A DNA stretch of 18,305 nt, from contig CAJTVA010000027.1 of assembly GCA_910579585.1 (NCBI GenBank), positions 1 through 18,305 on the forward strand, read 5' to 3'. The DNA comes from an uncultured Christensenella sp. (GTDB lineage Bacteria; Bacillota; Clostridia; Christensenellales; Borkfalkiaceae). Shown here in pieces: positions 7,768 through 14,209 of the stretch (the first letter of the stretch is position 1; every line of letters begins with the position of its first letter). The position numbers and the translations under genes are program-made. The notes beneath the pieces are model-generated. The model had not been told where the DNA came from, ran no database searches, and saw nothing but the letters and a program-made list of their open reading frames with translations.

Positions 7768-8581
7768 GATTTAGCCTCTTTAAAAGCAACTCGCAGGCGG
7801 TAAAGCGCGGCTGACCGATAACCCGACCGCCGCCTAAAACGTGCGTATCTGACCCGCCCGTCGAAAGAAGCCCCAGCGAATTTGCAAGATTTTTATAGTA
7901 TGCCGTCTGCTCCTTAGTATGCGTAGTGTAATAAACTTCTATACCGCCGAGCCCCGCAAAAACCAGCCCCTTAATTCTTTTTTCAAGTTCGGTCGCGCTC
8001 GTTTTTATTCTGCCGGGGTGCGCGACGACGGCAAGACCGCCCGCATAAGATATTGCTTCGCACGTTTCTTCGGGCGAAGGGCGGCCTATCAATGAAAAGG
8101 CGGCGCCGCTGTCGATATATTTAATAAAAAACTCCGCAACCGATTTGACGTATCCTTTCTTTAACACGGCGCGGGCGATATGCATACCGTGCACGGGAGT
8201 TGCGGAGGAAAACCGCTCGTTCACAGCGTCCTCCGCGGTTATTTTCACGCCGACCTTGTTAAGCTTGAAAACCGTATCTTCAAGACGCAGGAAAGAGCTT
8301 TTGAAAAGTCCGTCTAAAAAGGGTTTGAACTTTTCCCTGTTGACTCCGTACCCCAAAGTATGGAATTTAACGTCGCCGTCGTAGGCGGAAATTTCCACCC
8401 CTTCAGCGCATTTTATACCGTTTTTTTCGGCGGCGCAAACAGCCGCGTCTACCCCCTCCATAGTGTCGTGGTCGGTGACGGAAATAAGCCCTACACCCCC
8501 TGATATGGCGGAGTTTACGACTTCTTCCGGTGTAAGCCCGCCGTCCGAATAGCGGGTATGGATATGCAGGTCCGCCGTCAT
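7760..8581 (-). CDS. PHP-domain phosphoesterase, TrpH/YciV type
   Basis: The 273-residue protein has a full PHP metal-binding active site: H6-x-H8 with D13, D37-H38 in SVTDHDT, E63 in GVEIS, H74, H135, H188 in VVAHPGR, and D245-x-H247 in GGSDTH. This pattern and length fit the TrpH/YciV group. Members studied in other bacteria are 3',5'-nucleotide bisphosphate phosphatases or 5'-3' exoribonucleases acting on short RNA ends. The exact substrate here cannot be read from sequence. It lacks the extra domains of PolX or of the DnaE/PolC polymerases. The start overlaps the recF stop (ATGA) and has GGTGA 5 bases upstream, so it is translated with recF. The 3' end overlaps the VanW-family gene by 8 bases. 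Confidence 0.9.
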   Translation of the reverse strand: MTADLHIHTRYSDGGLTPEEVVNSAISGGVGLISVTDHDTMEGVDAAVCAAEKNGIKCAEGVEISAYDGDVKFHTLGYGVNREKFKPFLDGLFKSSFLRLEDTVFKLNKVGVKITAEDAVNERFSSATPVHGMHIARAVLKKGYVKSVAEFFIKYIDSGAAFSLIGRPSPEETCEAISYAGGLAVVAHPGRIKTSATELEKRIKGLVFAGLGGIEVYYTTHTKEQTAYYKNLANSLGLLSTGGSDTHVLGGGRVIGQPRFTACELLLKRLNLD

Positions 8582-9660
8582 CTTTTCACCGCTCCGTTTT
8601 CGATTCGAATCTTGTTCGCTTCCTTGCCGTACAGTACCCTTTCCGCGTGGGTGCAGGTCAGAATGGTCTGCAAGCCCGAAGTGCGCTCGATAAGCTTTTT
8701 GCGGCGGGGCAGGTCCAGCTCGCTCATAACGTCGTCCAAAATAAGCACGGGATACTCGCCCGAAAGTTCTTTGAAGATTTCGACCTCGGCAAGCTTTATT
8801 GAAAGCGCCGCCGTCCTCGTCTGACCCTGTGACGCAAAGTTCTTAGCGTCTACGCCGTTTATTTCTATATCTATATCGTCGCGGTGGGGGCCCGAAGCGG
8901 TGTAACCGAGCCGTATATCCCTGTCGTAGTTGTTCGAAAGCTCGTCGAAAAGCCTTTTTTCAAGCTCGGCTTCGCTTCCTTTATACTTCTTTTCGGGCGA
9001 AACAGAAAGCTCCTCTCCGCCGTCGGTCAGAAAGGAATGGGCGGCGGCGGCAAGGGGCGCAAGCCGTTCGATATAGTCTGCGCGCTTTCTTGCAACTATT
9101 GCCGCGTACTTGCAAAGCTGAGCGTCCCAGACGGGCAAACTGTCGTACACAGCGTCTAAATCGCGGAGTTTTAAAAGGTTGTTGCGCTGTTCCAAAACGT
9201 TGTTGTAGCGGCTGAGCGCGACGTAGTACGGGCGGGAAAGCTGAGAGATGGAAACGTTTAAAAACCTCCTTCTCTCGTCGGGCCCGTCCTGAATAAGGCG
9301 AAGTTCGTGCGGGGAGAAAAACACCGAAAAAAGATTACCGAGAACATCCGCGCCGCGGACTTTGTTGCCGTTAAGTTTAAACTCCCTGCCGCCGTCGCCT
9401 ATGACCGCGCTTATAGATATATTGCCGTAACGGCCGTCGGCGGTAAGCGAAATTTCCGCCTGCGTTTCGCCGTGGCGGATAAGCTGTTTGTCGCGCTTCA
9501 CTCTGGGCGACACGCCCGTGCAAAGGTAAAAAACGGCTTCGGCACAGTTGGTCTTGCCCTGCGCGTTCTTGCCGAAAAGAACGTTAAGCCCGTCTTTAAA
9601 CTCAACGCCCTCTTCCGCATAATTTCTGAAATTTTTCAAATTCAAATTTTTTATACGCAT
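8578..9660 (-). CDS. recF: DNA replication and repair protein RecF
   Basis: RecF is an SMC-like ABC ATPase that works with RecO and RecR to load RecA on gapped DNA at stalled forks. The 360-residue protein is of normal length. It starts with the typical IKNLNLKNFRNY and has Walker A GKNAQGKTN (30-38), the ABC signature SQGQTRTAAL (278-286 region) and Walker B with D-loop VLILDDVMSELD (305-316). The ATG at 9660 fits the family start, though no clear Shine-Dalgarno site is visible. It heads an operon with the PHP and VanW-family genes. It is divergent from dnaA, whereas in most Bacillota recF follows dnaA-dnaN on the same strand. dnaN and the small S4-domain gene that often precedes recF are not here. 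Confidence 0.97.
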   Translation of the reverse strand: MRIKNLNLKNFRNYAEEGVEFKDGLNVLFGKNAQGKTNCAEAVFYLCTGVSPRVKRDKQLIRHGETQAEISLTADGRYGNISISAVIGDGGREFKLNGNKVRGADVLGNLFSVFFSPHELRLIQDGPDERRRFLNVSISQLSRPYYVALSRYNNVLEQRNNLLKLRDLDAVYDSLPVWDAQLCKYAAIVARKRADYIERLAPLAAAAHSFLTDGGEELSVSPEKKYKGSEAELEKRLFDELSNNYDRDIRLGYTASGPHRDDIDIEINGVDAKNFASQGQTRTAALSIKLAEVEIFKELSGEYPVLILDDVMSELDLPRRKKLIERTSGLQTILTCTHAERVLYGKEANKIRIENGAVKR

Positions 9661-9677
9661 TTTTCGGTCAAAACACT

Positions 9678-9706
9678 TTGATTTTCACTACGGTTTAATG
9701 TATAAT
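9678..9706 (+). promoter_or_regulatory. Promoter of dnaA
   Basis: TTGATT (9678-9683) and TATAAT (9701-9706) are separated by 17 bases, a strong sigma-A match. Transcription would start near 9713, giving a leader of about 40 bases to the ATG at 9756. This argues against the upstream TTG at 9726 as the dnaA start. I found no DnaA box (TTATNCACA, either strand) in this gap, so DnaA autoregulation is not evident. Confidence 0.6.
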
Positions 9707-9709
9707 TAT

Positions 9710-9737
9710 ATTATATCAAAACAAATTGAAAATTCAA
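9710..9737 (-). promoter_or_regulatory. Promoter of the recF operon
   Basis: On the minus strand TTGAAT (9737-9732) and TATAAT (9715-9710) are 16 bases apart. A second overlapping TATAAT lies at 9710-9705. The spacing to the recF ATG leaves a leader of about 40-45 bases. This promoter overlaps the dnaA promoter on the other strand. Confidence 0.55.
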
Positions 9738-9755
9738 AGGAAAATCGGTAAGGTT

Positions 9756-11105
9756 ATGGCAGAAAAGGCAAACTTTGACTTTATTTATAACCCAATAAAA
9801 GAAAAGATGCACGAGATTATCTCTTACATCAACTATACGACTTATATCGAAAAGTTGGTGCCCGTTGATATTGACGGGCGGTTTATCGTACTTGAAACCC
9901 CTACCGAAAGCTTTGCAAAGTATATTTCGGGCACGCTTGCCGAAAAGATGCGCGAGGCGATTATCAAAGCCGACGTCGGAATTACCGACTTCCGCCTGAA
10001 AGTCGAGGGTAGCGACGGCTACGCTTTCAACGCGCCGACCGAAGAAAACTACGCGCCCCCCACCAACCTCAACAAAAAATTCACTTTCGACAGCTTCGTC
10101 GTAGGCAAGAATAACGAGTTCGTGTACGCGGCGGCGCAGTCCGTTGCGGACGACCCTGCGGGCACGTACAACCCCCTATTCATCTACGGCGGCACGGGGC
10201 TTGGAAAAACGCATTTGATTCAGGCAATCGCGAACAAAATCGTAGAAGAAAAGCCCGAGCTTAAAGTAGTTTACGTCACCAGCGAGCAGTTCGTTAACGA
10301 GATTATCGACACTATGTTCACGGGCAGGGGCCCCGACGCGCGCGAAAAAAGCAACAAGCTCCGCCAGTATTACAGGAACGCCGACGTTCTTATTATCGAC
10401 GATATTCAGATAATCGAAAACAAAAAAGCCGTTCAGGAAGAGTTCTTCCATACCTTTAACGAGCTTGTTTCGAAAGGCAGGCAGATTGTAATAACTTCAG
10501 ACCAGCCGCCCCAGAAGCTTGACGCGCTGGAAGAGAGGCTTAGAACGAGGTTTGCGGGCGGACTTCTTTTCGATATCCTACCCCCCAACTTCGAAACGAA
10601 AATCGCGATATTAAAGCGTAAGGCAATGGAAAAGCGTTGCATAGTTCCCGAGGACGTTTTAAACTTCCTCGCGCAGGACTCGGGCGACGACGTAAGAACC
10701 TTGGAAGGCAGATTGACGAAAGTAATTTTCGCTTCCAAACTGCACGAAGAGCCTATCTCGATTGCCCTTGCAAGAAGCGCTTTGTCGGAAGCTGTTTCAG
10801 AAAGCGGAAAAGAAGAAATTACTTCCTCGACCATAATCAACGCGGTAACGACCTATTACCACATCGCGAAAGCCGACCTTTTGGGCAAAAGCAAGAAGAA
10901 AGAAATAGTCATTCCCCGTCAGATTTGCTGCTATCTGATGTGCGAGCTGCTCTCCCTTCCCCTTATCTCTATCGGAAAAGAACTGGGCGGGCGCGACCAC
11001 ACCACGATACTGTACTCGCGCGATAAGGTTGACGATATGTGCCGCGTGAACGACAAAATCGCCAAAGACGTCGACGACATTAAAAATATTATTTTGAAAA
11101 AATAG
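9756..11105 (+). CDS. dnaA: Chromosomal replication initiator DnaA
   Basis: DnaA is the AAA+ ATPase that binds oriC, melts it and recruits the replicative helicase. The 449-residue protein has the N-terminal oligomerisation domain (about 5-85), a short linker, the AAA+ core with Walker A GGTGLGKTH (145-153) and Walker B VLIIDDIQ (211-218), the LEERLRTRF segment (258-266), and domain IV with the DnaA-box recognition motif GGRDHTTIL (411-419). I chose ATG 9756. TTG 9726 lies in frame 10 codons upstream but has no ribosome site and would leave a very short leader from the predicted promoter. The ribosome site for 9756 is not ideal: AAGG is only 2 bases away and AAAGGA is 14 away. Its usual neighbour dnaN does not follow. 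mnmG lies downstream on the same strand, after a repeat array. Confidence 0.97.
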   Translation: MAEKANFDFIYNPIKEKMHEIISYINYTTYIEKLVPVDIDGRFIVLETPTESFAKYISGTLAEKMREAIIKADVGITDFRLKVEGSDGYAFNAPTEENYAPPTNLNKKFTFDSFVVGKNNEFVYAAAQSVADDPAGTYNPLFIYGGTGLGKTHLIQAIANKIVEEKPELKVVYVTSEQFVNEIIDTMFTGRGPDAREKSNKLRQYYRNADVLIIDDIQIIENKKAVQEEFFHTFNELVSKGRQIVITSDQPPQKLDALEERLRTRFAGGLLFDILPPNFETKIAILKRKAMEKRCIVPEDVLNFLAQDSGDDVRTLEGRLTKVIFASKLHEEPISIALARSALSEAVSESGKEEITSSTIINAVTTYYHIAKADLLGKSKKKEIVIPRQICCYLMCELLSLPLISIGKELGGRDHTTILYSRDKVDDMCRVNDKIAKDVDDIKNIILKK

Positions 11106-11108
11106 CGT

Positions 11109-11162
11109 TACGTTTATGCGGGCGTCTACGTTTATGCGGGCGTCTACGTTTATGCGGGCGCC
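11109..11162. repeat. Three tandem 18-bp repeats after dnaA
   Basis: The unit TACGTTTATGCGGGCGTC occurs three times without spacing, at 11109-11126, 11127-11144 and 11145-11162. The first two copies are identical and the third differs at one base (T to C at 11161). The array starts 3 bases after the dnaA stop codon. Directly beyond it is an AT-rich stretch, 11163-11190. The unit is a multiple of three, but no plausible gene covers it. It may be a slippage product or protein-binding iterons. Confidence 0.95.
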
Positions 11163-11187
11163 GTTTGTAAAACTAAAATAAAACATA

Positions 11188-11210
11188 ATTGCCCGAACCT
11201 TTCGGGCAAT
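11188..11210. other. Perfect hairpin between dnaA and mnmG
   Basis: ATTGCCCGAA (11188-11197) pairs exactly with TTCGGGCAAT (11201-11210) around a 3-base loop. It ends 12 bases before the mnmG ATG. On the plus strand no T run follows, so termination of dnaA is doubtful. On the minus strand it is followed by T-rich sequence, but no minus-strand gene ends here. It may be a leader hairpin affecting mnmG translation, or a weak terminator. Confidence 0.55.
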
Positions 11211-11222
11211 AATCATATTACT

Positions 11223-13091
11223 ATGAAAACTTTTGAAGAAGGACAATTCGATATAGTCGTCGTCGGGGCGGGGCACGCGGGTTGCGAAGCCGCGCTTGCC
11301 TCGGCAAGGCTGGGGCTGAAAACTGCTATGCTGACGTTAAATTTGGACAGCATAGCTTTTATGGCTTGCAACCCCTCGATTGGCGGCACCGCAAAAGGGC
11401 ACCTCGTCCGCGAGATTGACGCATTGGGCGGGGAGATGGGCGTTAACGCAGACAAGACCGCGCTGCAAATACGTATACTGAACGAGGGCAAGGGCGAAGC
11501 CGTACAATCTTTGCGCTGTCAGTGCGATAAAAACGCGTACCACCGCGAAATGAAAAGAACGCTGGAAAACACGCGAAACCTCAACATAGTACAGGGGGAA
11601 TGCGCAAAAGTGCTTGTAGAAAACGGCGAAGTTTGCGGGGTCGAAACGACCTACGGCGGCGTGTTTAAGGCACGCGCCGTCATACTTGCGACGGGCGTGT
11701 ATCTGAACGCTGAAACCGTCACGGGCGGGCACCGCCAGAAAAGCGGCCCGTCAGGGTTTGCGCCCGCAACCTGCCTTACGCAAAACCTGATAGACTTGGG
11801 CTTTAACGTGCGTCGGTTCAAGACGGGCACCCCCGCCAGACTCGACGGACGTACGGTTGACTTTTCCGCCTGCGTGAAGCAGGACGGCGAAGAGGGCGTT
11901 CCTCCTTTTTCCTTTCTGCACGATAAACAGCCCGAAAACGCGCGCGAGTGCTTCATTACCTACACCAATAAGGAAACCCACAACGTAATTTTAAACAACC
12001 TCGACCGTTCGCCGCTTTATAACGGCGACATCACCTCGGCGGGCCCGAGATACTGCCCCTCTATCGAAACGAAGGTTGTAAGGTTTTCGGATAAGGAGCG
12101 GCACCAGATTTTTCTTGAACCCGAGGGCGCGGACACGAACGAGATATACGTGCAGGGAATGTCGTCTTCTATGCCGCACGATATTCAAAAAGAGATGTAC
12201 CGCTCGGTCGCTGGGCTTGAACACTGCGAAATTATGCGCTACGCTTACGCCATAGAGTACGACTGCGTGGACACGTTGGATATTTACCCCACGCTTGAAT
12301 TTAAAAAGGTGAAAGGGCTGTACTCTGCGGGGCAGATTAACGGCACTTCGGGCTATGAAGAAGCCGCCGCGCAGGGACTTATAGCGGGGATAAACGCGGC
12401 TTTCAAGATAATGAAAAAACAGCCGCTTTTACTTGGCAGGGACGAAGCGTATATCGGGGTTCTTATCGACGATTTGTGCACTAAAGGCACCGAAGAACCG
12501 TACAGAATGATGACTTCGCGGGCGGAGTACTCGCTTTATTTGCGGCATGACACCGCCGATTTCAGACTGACCGAAAAGATTGCGGGCACCGCGCTTCTTT
12601 CGCCCGAGCGCGCCGAAAGACTTAAAAAAAGAAAGTCCGAATACGACGAAATTTTAAATGTACTGAACGGGCGCGCCGACTACAACTTGGCGGTTGCGTT
12701 CGGAGAAGAGTTCGGTTTGGCGGGGAATATGCACGGCGCGACCTACGCCGACCTAATACGCCGCGGCGCAAAGATAGAAGATATACGCGCACGGTTTCAT
12801 ATACTTGACGGACACGGAAAAGATATTGTCAAATCAGCTGAAACCACGGTTCGGTACGAGGGGTATTTATCTAAGAGCCGCGCGCAGATAGAACGCGCGA
12901 AAAAGCTTGAAGAAAAGAAGCTTCCGCCCGATATTAACTATAACGAAATACAGGGTTTGCGCCTAGAAGCGCGGGAAAAGTTGGAGCGCGTCCGCCCCCT
13001 TACTTTGGGTCAGGCGGGCAGAATTTCGGGGGTGAACCCCGCCGACGTGACGGTGTTGATGGTCTATCTTGCGACCATGAAAAAAGGTTAA
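11223..13091 (+). CDS. mnmG: tRNA uridine-5-carboxymethylaminomethyl modification enzyme MnmG (GidA)
   Basis: With MnmE, MnmG makes the (carboxymethyl)aminomethyl group on the wobble uridine of several tRNAs, using FAD, NADH, methylene-tetrahydrofolate and glycine or ammonium. The 622-residue protein is of normal length. It has the FAD Rossmann motif GAGHAG (15-20), the ACNPSIGG segment, TGTPARLDG, the long conserved GLYSAGQINGTSGYEEAAAQG, and the C-terminal domain ending in RPLTLGQAGRISGVNPADVTVLMVYL. The N-terminus aligns well with known MnmG proteins from the ATG at 11223, so the start is secure. No Shine-Dalgarno site precedes it, and a hairpin sits just upstream. In many Bacillota mnmG follows mnmE near the origin; here it follows dnaA. 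It ends inside the shared terminator at 13090-13134. Confidence 0.98.
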   Translation: MKTFEEGQFDIVVVGAGHAGCEAALASARLGLKTAMLTLNLDSIAFMACNPSIGGTAKGHLVREIDALGGEMGVNADKTALQIRILNEGKGEAVQSLRCQCDKNAYHREMKRTLENTRNLNIVQGECAKVLVENGEVCGVETTYGGVFKARAVILATGVYLNAETVTGGHRQKSGPSGFAPATCLTQNLIDLGFNVRRFKTGTPARLDGRTVDFSACVKQDGEEGVPPFSFLHDKQPENARECFITYTNKETHNVILNNLDRSPLYNGDITSAGPRYCPSIETKVVRFSDKERHQIFLEPEGADTNEIYVQGMSSSMPHDIQKEMYRSVAGLEHCEIMRYAYAIEYDCVDTLDIYPTLEFKKVKGLYSAGQINGTSGYEEAAAQGLIAGINAAFKIMKKQPLLLGRDEAYIGVLIDDLCTKGTEEPYRMMTSRAEYSLYLRHDTADFRLTEKIAGTALLSPERAERLKKRKSEYDEILNVLNGRADYNLAVAFGEEFGLAGNMHGATYADLIRRGAKIEDIRARFHILDGHGKDIVKSAETTVRYEGYLSKSRAQIERAKKLEEKKLPPDINYNEIQGLRLEAREKLERVRPLTLGQAGRISGVNPADVTVLMVYLATMKKG

Positions 13092-13134
13092 TAAAAGCTT
13101 GGCGCGGATAAATTATCCGCGCCAAGCTTTTATT
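13090..13134. terminator. Bidirectional terminator shared by mnmG and the DUF3021 gene
   Basis: A 21-bp perfect stem (13090-13110 with 13114-13134) with a 3-base loop is flanked by A-rich and T-rich ends, so it can terminate in both directions. The last two bases of the mnmG TAA (13089-13091) lie in the left arm, and the TAA of the convergent DUF3021 gene (13132-13130) lies in the right arm. Confidence 0.92.
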
Positions 13135-13600
13135 CTTCTTCGTTTTGCATTTCCTGTAACTGCTTGTTCATTTTTTTGATTTTAACCTTTATCGAAAAAT
13201 ATATCGAAAGCCACATTATAAGATATACAAGAATAAACCCGCCGACGTAACACAAAGCGCCGTAGATATGATGCGGCAACCAATTCATAACGTAGCCAAT
13301 CCCGAAAAACGGCACGGCGATAACCGAAAAATGTATTAAAGTTTGCTTTAATAAACTCCATTTTTCTATCCCCCAAATCACGGACGAACCGCCGCAAACC
13401 GCGCCGACGACAAGCGAACATATCAACTGTACGGCTACTGCCGCCGTCGCGTTGCCACCGCACCAATCGATAAGTTCGTGCGGGGCGGGGAAGTACTCGC
13501 CTTGCCCCAGACAGAGCGAAAAAATAATCGTAATAACCGAACTGACAACAACGCCTACTGGCGCACCTACAAGACAGCGGAGCAATAAATTCTTTTTCAT
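13130..13600 (-). CDS. DUF3021 family membrane protein
   Basis: The 156-residue protein has four predicted membrane segments (about 9-31, 50-75, 84-103 and 111-135) and a short charged C-terminal tail, matching the DUF3021 family in size and layout. Its position directly after a stand-alone LytTR regulator is the standard arrangement of the LytTR/DUF3021 pairs in Bacillota. There the membrane protein is thought to hold back or sense for the regulator; this role is inferred, not shown here. A strong Shine-Dalgarno site, GAGGTG, precedes the ATG and overlaps the stop of the LytTR gene, suggesting coupled expression. The gene converges on mnmG and shares its terminator. Confidence 0.85.
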   Translation of the reverse strand: MKKNLLLRCLVGAPVGVVVSSVITIIFSLCLGQGEYFPAPHELIDWCGGNATAAVAVQLICSLVVGAVCGGSSVIWGIEKWSLLKQTLIHFSVIAVPFFGIGYVMNWLPHHIYGALCYVGGFILVYLIMWLSIYFSIKVKIKKMNKQLQEMQNEEE

Positions 13601-13609
13601 AAATTCACC

Positions 13610-14050
13610 TCATATACCCAAAGTTTTTTTGATTTTCGTTACGTATCTTCTGGAAACGAAAGTTACGTCGCCGTTCGATAACGATACGCAAATCGTGCCG
13701 ACGGTGCTCAAATCGAATTTCTTTGCCTTTTTGACGTTGATTAGTTCCGAATTGGAAATCCGCACGAAGTTTTTACCTTTCAACTTTTCTTCCGCTTCGT
13801 AAAGGCGAAGCCGCAACAGATATTCTTTGTTACCGACAACGGCGAATACTTTCCCGACCGCCGCGTAAATTCTGACGATATCCGTCGGCTCCAATAACAG
13901 AAGCTCGTCGCCGTCAAAGCCGATTATAGTCTGCGGCGCCCCTTCCGACAGCCGTGCCGTTAAAGCGGATATTTCTTCCGTCATTTTTTCGGCGATAATT
14001 ATTACTTTCGTTTCCGTACAGTTTTCGTCAAGTCTTACTTCGATTTTCAT
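13610..14050 (-). CDS. LytTR-type DNA-binding transcription regulator
   Basis: The 146-residue protein has a short N-terminal region (1-40) and a LytTR domain (about 45-145) with IIGFDGDELLLLEPTDIVRIYAAVGKVFAV, then FVRISNSELINVKKAKKF and VSRRYVTKIKK. The LytTR fold is a beta-rich DNA binder that usually recognises pairs of short repeats. There is no receiver domain, so it is not an ordinary response regulator. It belongs to the small LytTR group paired with a membrane inhibitor, here the DUF3021 gene 9 bases downstream. The ATG at 14050 has GAGGA about 10 bases upstream. Its promoter and an adjacent inverted repeat suggest autoregulation. Target genes beyond its own operon cannot be read from the sequence; the LRR lipoprotein gene just upstream is a possible but unproven target. 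Confidence 0.9.
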   Translation of the reverse strand: MKIEVRLDENCTETKVIIIAEKMTEEISALTARLSEGAPQTIIGFDGDELLLLEPTDIVRIYAAVGKVFAVVGNKEYLLRLRLYEAEEKLKGKNFVRISNSELINVKKAKKFDLSTVGTICVSLSNGDVTFVSRRYVTKIKKTLGI

Positions 14051-14078
14051 ATAAAATACGTCCTCAAACTTCGGTTAA

Positions 14079-14107
14079 ATTATATACTTCAATTACATAA
14101 GTTTCAA
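14079..14107 (-). promoter_or_regulatory. Promoter of the LytTR-DUF3021 operon
   Basis: On the minus strand TTGAAA (14107-14102) and TATAAT (14084-14079) are exactly 17 bases apart, a near-consensus sigma-A promoter about 30 bases upstream of the LytTR ATG. Confidence 0.75.
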
Positions 14108-14122
14108 TAGGTTAACACTATT
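14106..14122. promoter_or_regulatory. Inverted repeat at the LytTR -35 box, possible operator
   Basis: AATAG (14106-14110) and CTATT (14118-14122) flank GTTAAC (a palindrome at 14111-14116). The element abuts and slightly overlaps the -35 box of the LytTR operon. GGTTAA at 14110-14115 recurs at 14073-14078 just downstream of the -10, so the promoter is bracketed by direct repeats 37 bases apart. LytTR proteins often bind paired repeats at their own promoters, so this is a reasonable autoregulatory site, unproven. Confidence 0.4.
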
Positions 14123-14172
14123 CGGTCGGTTTCGGAATATAAGCGGCTGTTTATCAGCGGTAAACGGCGTAA

Positions 14173-14201
14173 AAAAAGCGCAACTTTACGTTGCGCTTTT
14201 T
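14173..14201 (-). terminator. Terminator of the LRR lipoprotein gene
   Basis: A 12-bp stem (14173-14184 with 14190-14201) with a 5-base loop ends in a run of T on the minus strand, 9 bases beyond the stop of the LRR gene. It is nearly symmetric, but no plus-strand gene runs into it. Confidence 0.9.
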
Positions 14202-14209
14202 AATTGCTT

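Noticed and set aside
9661..9755. Consensus DnaA boxes in the recF-dnaA gap
   Set aside because: No TTATNCACA or close variant is present on either strand, so I do not call an origin here.
11109..11162. CRISPR array
   Set aside because: The 18-bp units are directly adjacent with no spacers, and there are no cas genes.
10797..11276. A minus-strand gene with a repeated RINVDA peptide
   Set aside because: The repeat comes from the 18-bp DNA array, and the frame runs antisense through the conserved dnaA C-terminal domain with no ribosome site.
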